DNA of 64,000 nt from NCBI GenBank assembly GCA_002336845.1, contig DDEX01000011.1, positions 5,675 through 69,674 of the forward strand, in the 5' to 3' direction. Shown here one piece after another: positions 1 through 8,660 of the stretch. A program made the translations under genes and the position numbers. Origin of the DNA: Rhodobacteraceae bacterium UBA1943. GTDB lineage: Bacteria; Pseudomonadota; Alphaproteobacteria; Rhodobacterales; Rhodobacteraceae. The notes beneath the pieces are model-generated. The model was given only the letters and a program-made list of their open reading frames with translations, was not told the DNA's origin and did no database searches. Position 1 is the first letter of the stretch. Each line of letters starts with the position of its first letter.

Positions 1-1451
1 GCCATCCCGCCGTCTTCCACCGTTCGTTCTGGCAGCGTTTCCGCGTCGCCATCATCACCGGCGGCTTCGTGCTCTATGCGCTCTATTGCTGGTGGTTCTT
101 CGCCATCGGCCATGTGCTGGGCACCGCCAACTGGAACATCGCTGGCACCTATCTGGCCGACTGGGTGTCCTACGAGGTGCGCCCGCAGGTCAGCATCGCG
201 CCCGATGGCGCGATGAAGCTCACCTATCCGCGCTTCTCTCCGCTCGGCCCCAATGCCGAACCGGACTGGGTGGAAATCGAAACCGGTACAATGACCCGCA
301 CCCTGCCGAATGCCGGCGCTGCAAACAGCGCCAGGAAGCCCGCGGCCATGGGCTTCATGGGAACGGGCGGCGCGGTCGGTGGTTCGGCTGCCGCTGCCGA
401 GGCTGTGGCAGCCGCAACGACCAGCGAGGAAGAGGTCGTCAAGCGCGCAAGGATCACGCTCAATGCCTCGACGACCGTTGATGTCGTGCCCGGCAGTGTG
501 ACCGTTCAGCACTCCGGCGAGACACTCGTCGTCAATCTTTCGGACATGACGGCCGAGGGTACGCTTCCGGTCTGGGCGACGCAGAAGGCACCGGGCGGAA
601 AGATCACGCTCGCCTTCGGCTTTGCCGGCTGGGGGGAAATCGAGGCCGACGATGTCAGCATCCGCCGGCGTTTCCTCGGCTGGGCGAATTTCCTTTTCGA
701 CACCAACTCGCCCTTCCACGGCAAGTCGACGTCTGAGGTTCTCTCACTGATCTGGTCCGGCGAACGGATCGATCCGAAGCAATCGAACCTGTCGCTCGCC
801 TGGGACAACATCCTCTATAACAGCGAATGGCAGCATCTCGACGTCTGGACCAAGCTGCTGCAGACCATCGTCATGGCCTTCGTCGGCACGCTCTTTGCGA
901 TGCTGCTCGCCTTCCCGCTGGCGTTCCTTGCCGCGCGCAACATCACACGCAGCTGGATTTCCAACCAGCTGACGAAACGTCTCTTCGATTTCCTGCGCTC
1001 GGTCGACATGCTGATCTGGGCGCTGTTCTTCACCCGCGCCTTCGGCCCCGGGCCGCTCGCCGGCATGTCGGCGATCTTCTTCACGGATACCGGCACACTC
1101 GGCAAACTCTATTCCGAGGCACTGGAGAACATCGACGACAAGCAGCGCGAGGGTGTGAAGTCCGTCGGCGCTTCGCCTATGGCGGTGCAGCGTTACGGCG
1201 TGCTGCCGCAGGTCATGCCGCTCTTTGCCTCCCAGGCACTTTACTTCTGGGAATCCAACACCCGTTCTGCCACGATCATCGGCGCGGTCGGGGCAGGGGG
1301 AATCGGCTTGAAACTGTGGGAGGCGATGCGCACCAATTCCGACTGGGAGAACGTCGCCTACATGGTGCTGCTGATCCTTATCGTGGTGTTCGTCTTCGAC
1401 GGTATTTCCAATGCGCTGCGCTCGCGCCTGATGGGCAAGCCGGCGCACTGA
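1..1451 (+). CDS. phnE: Phosphonate ABC transporter permease PhnE (5' end cut by window edge)
   Basis: Inner-membrane permease of a phosphonate importer of the PhnCDE type. The reading frame is open to base 1, so the true start lies outside. A first membrane helix is read at about bases 45-130. A long periplasmic segment follows, with an Ala/Gly-rich stretch at about bases 310-430. The binding-protein-dependent permease domain, with several helices, occupies roughly bases 840-1440. Its EAA-type loop is visible as the segment beginning GVKSVGASP (about 1150). This long form with a large periplasmic insert matches, from memory, the second PhnE of rhizobial phn loci. It is followed by DUF1045, phnM and phnN on the same strand, which fixes the context as C-P lyase phosphonate use. 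Family assignment is confident; substrate (phosphonate versus phosphite or other phosphorus esters) is inferred from neighbours. Confidence 0.88.
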   Translation, partial: HPAVFHRSFWQRFRVAIITGGFVLYALYCWWFFAIGHVLGTANWNIAGTYLADWVSYEVRPQVSIAPDGAMKLTYPRFSPLGPNAEPDWVEIETGTMTRTLPNAGAANSARKPAAMGFMGTGGAVGGSAAAAEAVAAATTSEEEVVKRARITLNASTTVDVVPGSVTVQHSGETLVVNLSDMTAEGTLPVWATQKAPGGKITLAFGFAGWGEIEADDVSIRRRFLGWANFLFDTNSPFHGKSTSEVLSLIWSGERIDPKQSNLSLAWDNILYNSEWQHLDVWTKLLQTIVMAFVGTLFAMLLAFPLAFLAARNITRSWISNQLTKRLFDFLRSVDMLIWALFFTRAFGPGPLAGMSAIFFTDTGTLGKLYSEALENIDDKQREGVKSVGASPMAVQRYGVLPQVMPLFASQALYFWESNTRSATIIGAVGAGGIGLKLWEAMRTNSDWENVAYMVLLILIVVFVFDGISNALRSRLMGKPAH

Positions 1452-1548
1452 TATATGCATGGCGGCATGATGCTGCCACACGAATCCCTTCAAGATCCGG
1501 CGTCGCCTTTCAAGGCGGCGTCAAACGACTTTCGGTAGGAATGAGCCC

Positions 1549-2256
1549 TTGCGTTACGCCCTCTATTTCACCCCGCCCGCCGGCGATCCGCTGACCCTTG
1601 CCGCCCAGCGCTGGCTGGGGCGCAATGCCTTTACCGGCGCGCGCCTGGAGCAGCCGGCCGTGAGCGGCTTCGACGCTGAAACGCTCTCCGGCCTGACGGC
1701 CGATCCGCGCCGTTACGGTTTTCACGCGACGCTGAAGGCGCCGTTCTCGCTGGCCGAAGGCCGCAGCGAAGCCGAGCTGGTCGCCGAGATCGGCCGTTTC
1801 GTGTCGGAGATGGAGCCCTTTGACATTCCCGAAGTCGTCGTCGGCCGTCTGGGCTCGTTCTTCGCCGTGGTGTCGGGCGATCACTGTGATCCCCTCCAGA
1901 CTTTTGCCGGCGAGGTCGTGCGCCGCTTCGAGCGCTTTCGCGCGCCGCTCACGTCCGCCGACATCGCCCGCCGTAAGCCGGATGAACTGACCGGCGCGGA
2001 GCGCCAGAACCTCGTGCAATGGGGTTACCCTTACGTCTTCGACGAGTTCCGTTTCCACATGACGCTGACGGGGCGCGTTCCGGCCGAGCGCCGCGGTGCC
2101 GTCGAAAGCGTGCTTCTCGATCAATTCGCCGATGTTCACGGCCGCGCGCTATCGGTTTCAGGGCTTGCGCTCTTCCGCGAACCGTCGCGCGGCGCCGATT
2201 TCACCGTCCATTCGCTCTTCCCGCTGGGTGGGGCAGCCAACAGAAAGACCGCCTGA
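1549..2256 (+). CDS. DUF1045 phosphonate-operon protein, 2H phosphoesterase fold
   Basis: Protein of about 235 residues of the family annotated as putative phosphonate metabolism protein (TIGR03223/DUF1045), found in alphaproteobacterial phn operons. Two H-x-T/S-type motifs are visible: HAT within GFHATLKAPF and HMT within FHMTLTGR. These are the signature of the 2H phosphoesterase superfamily, which acts on cyclic phosphates or 2',3'-phosphodiester bonds. That suggests a role on a cyclic ribose-phosphate intermediate such as the 1,2-cyclic phosphate made by C-P lyase, like the unrelated enzyme PhnP. This is inference; I know of no settled reaction. The start is TTG, preceded by GGTAGGA. It ends one base before the phnM ATG, so the two are translationally coupled. 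Confidence 0.85.
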   Translation: MRYALYFTPPAGDPLTLAAQRWLGRNAFTGARLEQPAVSGFDAETLSGLTADPRRYGFHATLKAPFSLAEGRSEAELVAEIGRFVSEMEPFDIPEVVVGRLGSFFAVVSGDHCDPLQTFAGEVVRRFERFRAPLTSADIARRKPDELTGAERQNLVQWGYPYVFDEFRFHMTLTGRVPAERRGAVESVLLDQFADVHGRALSVSGLALFREPSRGADFTVHSLFPLGGAANRKTA

Positions 2257-2257
2257 C

Positions 2258-3391
2258 ATGACCCGCGAAACCGTTCTTTCCAATGCCCGCATCGTGCTGG
2301 AGGATCAGATCCTCGACGGCACGCTGGTGCTCCGCGATGGCCTCATCGCCGACATATCCGAAGGCTCCTCCGATGTCGGCGAGGATATGGAAGGCGACTT
2401 CCTCATCCCCGGCCTCGTGGAACTTCATACCGACCATCTTGAAGCTCACTATTCGCCGCGTCCCGGCGTGCGCTGGGGCAAGACGGCAGCGATCCAATCG
2501 CATGACGCGCAGGTCGTGACCTCGGGCATCACGACGGTCTTCGACTGCCTGCGCATGGGCTCGGATGCGGACGGCGGTTTCGAGAAGGGCGAGATGCGCG
2601 CCATGGCCGACGCCATCGCCGACGCCCAGAACGAGGATCGCCTGCGGGCGGAGCATCTCATCCACCTGCGCTGCGAGGTGTCCACCGACAACGTGCTCGA
2701 TCACTATGAGGAATTCGAGAACGACCCGCTGGTGCGTCTCGTCTCCTTGATGGACCATGCGCCCGGCCAGCGCCAGTTCCAGACCATGGATCAGTATGTG
2801 CTCTACTACCAGAAGAAGCGCGGGCTTTCGGATGCGGAATTCGCCGAATTCTGCAAGCGCCAGCAGGACCTCTCGGCCCGCTACGCCAAGCCGCATCGCG
2901 ATGCCATCGCCGCCTCCTGCGCCGCCCGCAACATCTCGGTCGCCAGCCACGACGATGCAACGCTGGAACATGTGGAGGAAGCCATCGGCTACGGCATCCG
3001 CCTTGCCGAATTCCCGACCAGCTTCGAAGCCGCCAGGGCCTCGCATGGCGCGGGCATGAGCGTCCTGATGGGCGCGCCGAACATCGTGCGCGGAAAGTCC
3101 CATTCCGGCAACATCGCCGCCCGTGACCTTGCCGAGATGGGCGTGCTCGATGTGCTGTCCTCCGACTATGTGCCCTTCAGCCTGATGCACGCACCCTTCA
3201 TCCTTGCCGACGAAGGCATGGACCTCACCAAGGCCATCGCCATGGTCTCGACCACGCCCGCCCGCACCGTCGGCCTCGACGACCGCGGTGCCATCGCCAG
3301 GGGACTGCGCGCCGATATCGTGCGTGTTCGCCGGCCGGATGGCGTGCCGGTGGTGCGCTCGGTCTGGCGGCAGGGCAAGCGGGTGGCATGA
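2258..3391 (+). CDS. phnM: Alpha-D-ribose 1-methylphosphonate 5-triphosphate diphosphatase PhnM
   Basis: Amidohydrolase-superfamily enzyme that removes pyrophosphate from the 5'-triphosphate intermediate of the C-P lyase pathway. At 377 residues it has the family length. The N-terminal motif ELHTDHLEAHY supplies the metal-binding His/Asp residues. Later family landmarks are SHDDATLEHVEEA in the middle and a C-terminal SSDYVPFSL segment. An upstream in-frame extension is open, but the ATG at 2258 fits the family N-terminus and sits directly after the DUF1045 stop. The stop overlaps the phnN start (ATGA at 3388), so phnM and phnN are co-translated. Confidence 0.95.
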   Translation: MTRETVLSNARIVLEDQILDGTLVLRDGLIADISEGSSDVGEDMEGDFLIPGLVELHTDHLEAHYSPRPGVRWGKTAAIQSHDAQVVTSGITTVFDCLRMGSDADGGFEKGEMRAMADAIADAQNEDRLRAEHLIHLRCEVSTDNVLDHYEEFENDPLVRLVSLMDHAPGQRQFQTMDQYVLYYQKKRGLSDAEFAEFCKRQQDLSARYAKPHRDAIAASCAARNISVASHDDATLEHVEEAIGYGIRLAEFPTSFEAARASHGAGMSVLMGAPNIVRGKSHSGNIAARDLAEMGVLDVLSSDYVPFSLMHAPFILADEGMDLTKAIAMVSTTPARTVGLDDRGAIARGLRADIVRVRRPDGVPVVRSVWRQGKRVA

Positions 3392-3993
3392 GCGTGGACA
3401 GCGAAATCCTCGCCGCGCCGGCTCTGCCGGTTGCGACTGGTACGATGGTGGTCGTCGTCGGCCCGAGCGGGGCGGGCAAGGACAGCGTCATGTCCTATGC
3501 CGGCCGCCATTTCGCCGGGGAGAACCGCGTGAAATTCGTGCGCCGCGTGATCACCCGCCCGGCCGATGCCGGCGGGGAGGCGCACGAGGCGATCGACCCG
3601 GACGGCTTTTGCCGCCGCGCCGCCGATGGCGGCTTTGCCGTATCATGGGATGCGCATGGTCTGTCCTATGGCATTCCGCGCGAGACGCTGGAGGAGCTGG
3701 CTGAAGGCGTCACGCTCGTCGCCAATGGAAGCCGTTCAGCACTGCCCGCTTTCGCCGAGGCCTATCCGCGGCTGATGGTCGTGCTGGTGACGGCGCGCCC
3801 GGAAATCCTCGCCGCGCGCCTTGCCGCGCGTGGGCGCGAGAGTGCCGAGGCGATTGCCGGAAGACTGGACCGGGCCGCACCGGAGATCGTCGTGGCGGCC
3901 GAAACCGTCGTCATAGACAACAGCGGCGCGCTGGAAGACGCGGGCGAAGCCTTCGTTTCGCTGCTCGCCTCCGCGCTGTCGCGGGCGGATTAA
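3388..3993 (+). CDS. phnN: Ribose 1,5-bisphosphokinase PhnN
   Basis: P-loop kinase of the guanylate-kinase-like family. It phosphorylates ribose 1,5-bisphosphate to PRPP, the last step that returns ribose from C-P lyase to nucleotide metabolism. The Walker A motif GPSGAGKDS lies near residue 30, and a VRRVITRPAD segment typical of PhnN follows. At 201 residues it is about the usual length. It starts inside the phnM stop codon. Its stop codon overlaps the convergent photolyase gene by four bases, so the phn operon ends here without room for an intergenic terminator. Confidence 0.93.
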   Translation: MSVDSEILAAPALPVATGTMVVVVGPSGAGKDSVMSYAGRHFAGENRVKFVRRVITRPADAGGEAHEAIDPDGFCRRAADGGFAVSWDAHGLSYGIPRETLEELAEGVTLVANGSRSALPAFAEAYPRLMVVLVTARPEILAARLAARGRESAEAIAGRLDRAAPEIVVAAETVVIDNSGALEDAGEAFVSLLASALSRAD

Positions 3994-5432
3994 TCGTCCT
4001 TCAGCGCCTTGTAGGCGCTGAGTGCCCGTTCGCGCGCCTTGGCATGGTCTACGAGCGGTTTCGGGTAGGTTTCTCCGAGAACGATCCCTGCCTTCTTCAA
4101 CACGCTTTCCGGCGCGTCGAAGGGTTTATGGATGAAGGCGGCATCCAGCTTTTCCAGCTCGGGCACGAAGCTGCGCACATAGGCGCCATCAGGATCGAAT
4201 TTCTCGCCCTGCAGGATGGGGTTGAAGATGCGGAAGAAAGGCGAGGCATCGGCGCCAGAGCCCGCGACCCACTGCCAGTTCGCCGCGTTCGAGGCTGCAT
4301 CGGCATCGACCAGCGTATCGCGGAACCACTTTTCGCCGCGTCGCCAGTCGATCATCAGGTGTTTGATCAGGAAGGATGCAGTGATCATGCGCACGCGATT
4401 GTGCATCCAGCCGTGTTTCCAGAGTTGCCGCATGCCCGCGTCGACGATGGGATAGCCCGTCTCGCCGCGCGTCCATGCCGAAAAATCGCTGTCGCTGCCT
4501 TCCCAGGCAAAGGCATTGAAACGGTCGTTCCAGTTCTTCTCGGCCAGCGCCGGGAAATGAAAATGCAGATGGTGGCAGAATTCCCGCCAGACGAGTTCCC
4601 GGCGGAAATGGACCACATCGTCCGTCGGCGCTTTGAGGCCGCGTGTCGCATACCACACCCGCGCCGGCGATATTTCGCCCATCGCCAAATGCGGCGAGAG
4701 CAGGGAGGTGGCATTGATGGCCGGATGGTCACGCTTCACGCCATAGCCGTCGATGGCACCGTCGACAAAGATTTCAAGGCGCTCGAGGGCGCTGCCCTCA
4801 CCGGGTGTCCAGACCTCGTTGAAGGTCGCGGCCCAATCCGGCTTTTCGGGTAGCAGGTTCCAGTCGTCGAGCGTTTCGGATTTCGGCAGCGGATGCGGCG
4901 CTTCCAGCTTTGCCGGTGTGCCGATCGGCTCATGCGGCTCGCCGTCCCGCTCGAAGGCGCGCCAGAAGGGCGTGTAGACGCGATAGGGCTTCTTTTCGCC
5001 GGTCAGCAGACGGGTTGGGTCATGCAGCAATTCGCCGGCAAAGCTCTTTGCCGTAATCCCGCGCTCCTTCAACGAAGCCTTGATCTCGGTATCGATCGCG
5101 ATGCCTGCGGGATCGTACCGGCGGTTCCAATGGACTGTCGCGGCTCCGGTCTCCTCGATCAGATCGTCCAGAACCGTGTGGGCCACTCCGCTGCGCAGGA
5201 GGAGCGGCGTGCCGAGGGCTTCGAGGGATTTGCCGAGCGCGACGAGCGAGTGATGCAGCCACCAGGCCTGCGCTGCGCCGAGCGGGCCGGTGCCGGCCGT
5301 TTCCGGCTCGCGGATATACAGGGCTATGACGGGTTGACCGTTTTCGGCCGCAGCGGAGAGCGCGGCATTGTCATCCGTGCGCAGGTCACGGCGAAACCAG
5401 ACGATGACGGGGCTTCCGACCTCACTCGCCAT
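3990..5432 (-). CDS. phrB: Deoxyribodipyrimidine photo-lyase (class I CPD photolyase/cryptochrome family)
   Basis: Light-dependent DNA repair flavoprotein of 480 residues, which splits cyclobutane pyrimidine dimers. The N-terminus VIVWFRRDLRTDDNAAL is the antenna-domain signature. The C-terminal FAD-binding region has the expected blocks: GMRQLWKHGWMHNRVRM, the DWRRGEKWFRDTLVD segment and SNAANWQW, followed by FNPILQGEKFDPDG. These blocks mark a true photolyase rather than a DASH cryptochrome. It reads towards phnN and overlaps it by four bases. Its start overlaps the end of the upstream DUF454 gene by 11 bases on the same strand, so the two form a minus-strand pair. Confidence 0.93.
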   Translation of the reverse strand: MASEVGSPVIVWFRRDLRTDDNAALSAAAENGQPVIALYIREPETAGTGPLGAAQAWWLHHSLVALGKSLEALGTPLLLRSGVAHTVLDDLIEETGAATVHWNRRYDPAGIAIDTEIKASLKERGITAKSFAGELLHDPTRLLTGEKKPYRVYTPFWRAFERDGEPHEPIGTPAKLEAPHPLPKSETLDDWNLLPEKPDWAATFNEVWTPGEGSALERLEIFVDGAIDGYGVKRDHPAINATSLLSPHLAMGEISPARVWYATRGLKAPTDDVVHFRRELVWREFCHHLHFHFPALAEKNWNDRFNAFAWEGSDSDFSAWTRGETGYPIVDAGMRQLWKHGWMHNRVRMITASFLIKHLMIDWRRGEKWFRDTLVDADAASNAANWQWVAGSGADASPFFRIFNPILQGEKFDPDGAYVRSFVPELEKLDAAFIHKPFDAPESVLKKAGIVLGETYPKPLVDHAKARERALSAYKALKDD

Positions 5433-5814
5433 CAGCAGACTTCCCCTTAGGCAGTGGACGTGTCGCGATGAAGAGCGCGCTGCCCGAAAGGATCAGGCCA
5501 ACGACAATCGCGAGCGTGACCGACGGCTGGGTGCGATAGAAAAAGAAGGCATAGCTTGCGACGATCAGGCTGATGGCGAGGACTTTCGTCTGCGCCGAAA
5601 TCGCGCCCTCGCGCTGCCAGTTGGAAAGCGGTGGACCGAGCGTGCGATGGTTCATCAGCCATTGCTCCATGCGTGGCGAGGAGCGCGAGAAACACCAGAC
5701 CGCCACGAGCAGGAAGGGCGTCGTCGGCAGAAGGGGCAGGAAGGCCCCGATAATGCCGAGCGCCGTCATCAGCAGGCCGGCCAGCATGTAGATCGTGCGC
5801 ACGGCAATCCCCAT
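5422..5814 (-). CDS. DUF454 (YbaN-type) small inner-membrane protein
   Basis: Protein of about 130 residues with the DUF454 pattern: a first helix around MLAGLLMTALGIIGAFLPL, then LPTTPFLLVAVWCFSRSSP, and two hydrophobic helices near the C-terminus. The function of the family is not known. An upstream in-frame start at 5910 would add 32 residues of poor hydrophobic quality, so I chose the internal ATG at 5814, where family similarity begins. It overlaps the photolyase start and probably shares its transcript. It is divergent from the N-formylglutamate-amidohydrolase-like gene, leaving about 130 bp for both promoters. Confidence 0.78.
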   Translation of the reverse strand: MGIAVRTIYMLAGLLMTALGIIGAFLPLLPTTPFLLVAVWCFSRSSPRMEQWLMNHRTLGPPLSNWQREGAISAQTKVLAISLIVASYAFFFYRTQPSVTLAIVVGLILSGSALFIATRPLPKGKSADGE

Positions 5815-5944
5815 CGATAAAGCGCTTCGCCCGTTCAGATAGAGTGCTTTGCCGCTGTCTCCAAGGGGCAAGGTGCCGCGGAGATTGGAACGAAGATGCG
5901 CGTCGGGCATTTCTGCTGCACCCGAACGGAGGCTGGCGGCGCGT

Positions 5945-6757
5945 ATGTTGGATGATAGCGAATTTACCGGCGATCATGTGTGGTGGATGACCTCGCGCGG
6001 ACCGTCCCCTGTGGTCGGCACAGCCATTCACAACGGCCATGCCGTCCGGCAGTCGCTTGTCGACCGCATGGCGCTCAGTGAGGACGAGCGGCTGCGCGAA
6101 GAAGACCCTTTCACTGCCGAAACCATCCACGACCTGTCCAACCGCATCGTCTTCCAGCGGTCCCGCTTCGAGGTCGACCTCAATCGTGCCCGGGACGGTG
6201 CGGTCTATCTTCGACCCGAGCAAGCCTGGGGTCTCGACGTCTGGCGCAAGCCGCCGTCCGAGGCGGAGGTCGCCGAAAGCCTGTCGCTGCACGATGCCTA
6301 TTACGGCATGCTCGAAAACTATCTGCGCGACGTCGAGGCGCGATACGGCTCCTTCGTCGTGCTCGATATTCACAGCTACAACCATCGCCGCATGGGACCG
6401 GCCGCAGCCCAGACGGCATTGGAGGATGCGCCCGAGATCAACATCGGCACCTCCTCCATGGACCGCGCCCGCTGGGCGCCCGTTGTCGATGCCTTCATGG
6501 GCTTCTGCGCCGATTTCGAATTTCTCGGCCGACGCCTCGATGTGCGCGAGAACGTGTCCTTCCAGGGACGGGGTGAGCAGACGCGGTTCATCCATGAGCG
6601 TTTCCCCAAAACCGGCTGCGCCATCGCCATCGAGTTCAAGAAGATCTTCATGGACGAATGGACGGGCGTGCCGGACTGGCAGGCCATTGCAGCGCTGCGC
6701 TCACTCATTGCCGCATCGGTGCCGGTGCTTGAAAGCGCGCTGCGGGAGGTCGCATGA
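5945..6757 (+). CDS. N-formylglutamate amidohydrolase family metalloenzyme
   Basis: Zinc-dependent amidase/deformylase of the FGase family (PF05013), 270 residues. Visible family blocks are TAIHNGH near residue 26, EEDPFT, FEVDLNR, and LDIHSYNHRR near residue 140. These supply the His/Glu/Asp residues of an active site related to zinc carboxypeptidases. Classical members (HutG) release formate from N-formylglutamate in histidine degradation, but no hut genes are near. Instead it heads an operon with a QEGLA-motif peptidase and an ATP-grasp ligase, so its substrate is more likely an N-acyl or peptide-linked amino acid made by the ligase (inference). The start was chosen at the ATG at 5945, with GGAGG 12 bases upstream. 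It overlaps the next gene through ATGA. Confidence 0.88.
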   Translation: MLDDSEFTGDHVWWMTSRGPSPVVGTAIHNGHAVRQSLVDRMALSEDERLREEDPFTAETIHDLSNRIVFQRSRFEVDLNRARDGAVYLRPEQAWGLDVWRKPPSEAEVAESLSLHDAYYGMLENYLRDVEARYGSFVVLDIHSYNHRRMGPAAAQTALEDAPEINIGTSSMDRARWAPVVDAFMGFCADFEFLGRRLDVRENVSFQGRGEQTRFIHERFPKTGCAIAIEFKKIFMDEWTGVPDWQAIAALRSLIAASVPVLESALREVA

Positions 6758-8649
6758 CCACAGCCAAGGCGGTGCGCAAGCCGCGTGCGGAAAAACGACG
6801 GAGCCTTGTCGAAGAGGTGGTCGAAGCGCTCGAAGCCGGCAAGCCGGTGCGCCGCGACATCGAGGGCGGCCGTCTGCACATCGACCGGCCGCAACCCTTC
6901 CTCTGCCTCCATGTCGGTGCGCCGGACGCACATATCGTGGCGCGTGACGTGGCGAGCGCCAATGCATCCTACCTCCTCGCTTCCGGCATCGAGCAGGCGG
7001 TGGAGTTGATTGTTCCCATCGCGGAGGTGCTGCGCCGCAAGTTCGGCAGCTTCCTCCTCATCGATATCGACGAACTGGAGCGCGACCGGCTGCTTTCCGA
7101 CGATGCGCCTTTCCTCCAGCCTTTCGAGGTGACGCTGTCGGCAACGCGGGGGATTGCAGCCAACCGCGCGATGAAGGCCTTCGAGGCCGCGGTCGAGGCC
7201 TTCGAGGCGCGTTTCCGCACCCCGCATGTCGAGCCTGGCCCCGCGGACGAGGATCCTTGCGCGCGGCCGGAATTACTGAAATTGCGCCTGCCGCTGGTCA
7301 CGCTGCGTTTTGCGCCGATCTATCGCGTCACCGGCTCGGAGGAGACCTATCCGGACCTGCGTGAACGCCTCGTAGACAATTTCCTCGACGCGGGCCTTCA
7401 CGCCATCGCCGCTTTTCTCGATGCCGATGGTTTTCCGAAGCCCGTCACCTACCGCGCCTTCGGTCGCAAGGCGTTCATCGACGCGGTCGAGCGCGCGGAT
7501 CGCGGCATGGACGAGGTGGCGTCGAGCTTCGATTTCCTGTTGTGCGTGACGCCCATCAATGCCGGCGCGGCGTGGAAGGAATTCAAGGCGAACCGCTACG
7601 AGAAGCCGCCGCGTTTTCTCTATCGGCCGCTGAGCCTGCTCGTGGAACGCCAGAAGCGGCGGCTCTACTCCATCGCTCTCGACCGCCTGGAAGATCCCGT
7701 CCTCCACCAGATCTATCGCGACAAGCAACGGGAACTCGACCTGCAACTCACCCTTATCGCCCACCGGGAAAAGGCGCGCTTCGTCGAGTTCGGCCGCGCG
7801 CTCTATGGTCCGGTCGAGCCCTCCCTGAGCGAGGCGGCGGCGGAAATTCTCAACGATACGGAAGACGCGCGGCGCGTGCCGGCGCTCGCGCCCGATGGCG
7901 AGGAGGTCGTGGACTGTTTCTTCGTCGAGCACCGCGCCCGCGCGATGATGCTGGACTATCAGCGCCGCCATGACGGTTTCGATGCGGCAATCGAGTTGCG
8001 CGACGACGTGCCGCCGGGGCTTCTGGTCTCGGGACCGCGCCTCCTGATTTCCCGCCGCACGCGCATGATGCGCCACCGTGTCGATGCCCTGCTTAGCCAC
8101 GAGGTCGGCGTGCATCTCCTGACCTATTTCAACGGTTCGGCGCAGGGGCTTCGGGTTTTCCGCACCGGCCTGTCCGGCTATGAAGGCATGCAGGAGGGGC
8201 TTGCGGTCTTCGCCGAGTTCCTGGCGGGCGGCTTTACCCCGGAGCGGCTGCGGCTGCTGGCGGCCCGGGTGATCGGCTGCGACCTCATGCTGTCCGGCGC
8301 GTCCTTCGTCGAAAGTTTCCGGTTGCTCGTCAAACGCTACGATCTCGACGCCGAAACCGCTTTCGGGCTGCTGCTGCGTGTCTTTCGCGGTGGAGGGCTG
8401 GCCAAGGATGCCATCTATCTGCGCGGGCTCCTGTCGCTGCTCAGCCACCTGAAGGCTGGCGGCGCGCTCGATCCGTTCTGGATGGGCAAGATTTCTGCCG
8501 CCGACTTCTCCGTCATGGAGGAGCTTGGTGCGCGCGGCCTGCTGAAGGCGCCGATCCTGCGGCCACTGTGCCTTGAAACCGAACGCGGGCGCGCAAGGCT
8601 GGAGCGCGCCCGTTCCGGCCTCACCCCGCTTGCCATGCTCGAAGCTTGA
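6754..8649 (+). CDS. QEGLA-motif (DUF1704/TIGR02421) metallopeptidase, MATCAP-related
   Basis: Protein of 631 residues of the family named flavohemoglobin expression-modulating QEGLA motif protein. The gluzincin-type metal site is complete: HEVGVH at residues 449-453 and the name-giving QEGLA at 480-484, where Glu481 is placed to be the third zinc ligand. The animal members of this family (MATCAP) are tyrosine carboxypeptidases acting on the tubulin C-terminus. The bacterial members have no firmly established substrate. An N-terminal region of about 180 residues with its own conserved feel precedes the catalytic part. The start overlaps the upstream stop (ATGA at 6754) with GGGAGG upstream. 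It lies between an amidohydrolase and an ATP-grasp ligase, a grouping I recall from amidoligase genome surveys. Confidence 0.9.
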   Translation: MTTAKAVRKPRAEKRRSLVEEVVEALEAGKPVRRDIEGGRLHIDRPQPFLCLHVGAPDAHIVARDVASANASYLLASGIEQAVELIVPIAEVLRRKFGSFLLIDIDELERDRLLSDDAPFLQPFEVTLSATRGIAANRAMKAFEAAVEAFEARFRTPHVEPGPADEDPCARPELLKLRLPLVTLRFAPIYRVTGSEETYPDLRERLVDNFLDAGLHAIAAFLDADGFPKPVTYRAFGRKAFIDAVERADRGMDEVASSFDFLLCVTPINAGAAWKEFKANRYEKPPRFLYRPLSLLVERQKRRLYSIALDRLEDPVLHQIYRDKQRELDLQLTLIAHREKARFVEFGRALYGPVEPSLSEAAAEILNDTEDARRVPALAPDGEEVVDCFFVEHRARAMMLDYQRRHDGFDAAIELRDDVPPGLLVSGPRLLISRRTRMMRHRVDALLSHEVGVHLLTYFNGSAQGLRVFRTGLSGYEGMQEGLAVFAEFLAGGFTPERLRLLAARVIGCDLMLSGASFVESFRLLVKRYDLDAETAFGLLLRVFRGGGLAKDAIYLRGLLSLLSHLKAGGALDPFWMGKISAADFSVMEELGARGLLKAPILRPLCLETERGRARLERARSGLTPLAMLEA

Positions 8650-8660
8650 GGAGAGCAATC

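Noticed and set aside
1504..1517. Short palindrome CGCCTTTCAAGGCG after phnE considered as a terminator
   Set aside because: Only five pairable bases with a small loop and no T-run; the phn genes continue directly after it.
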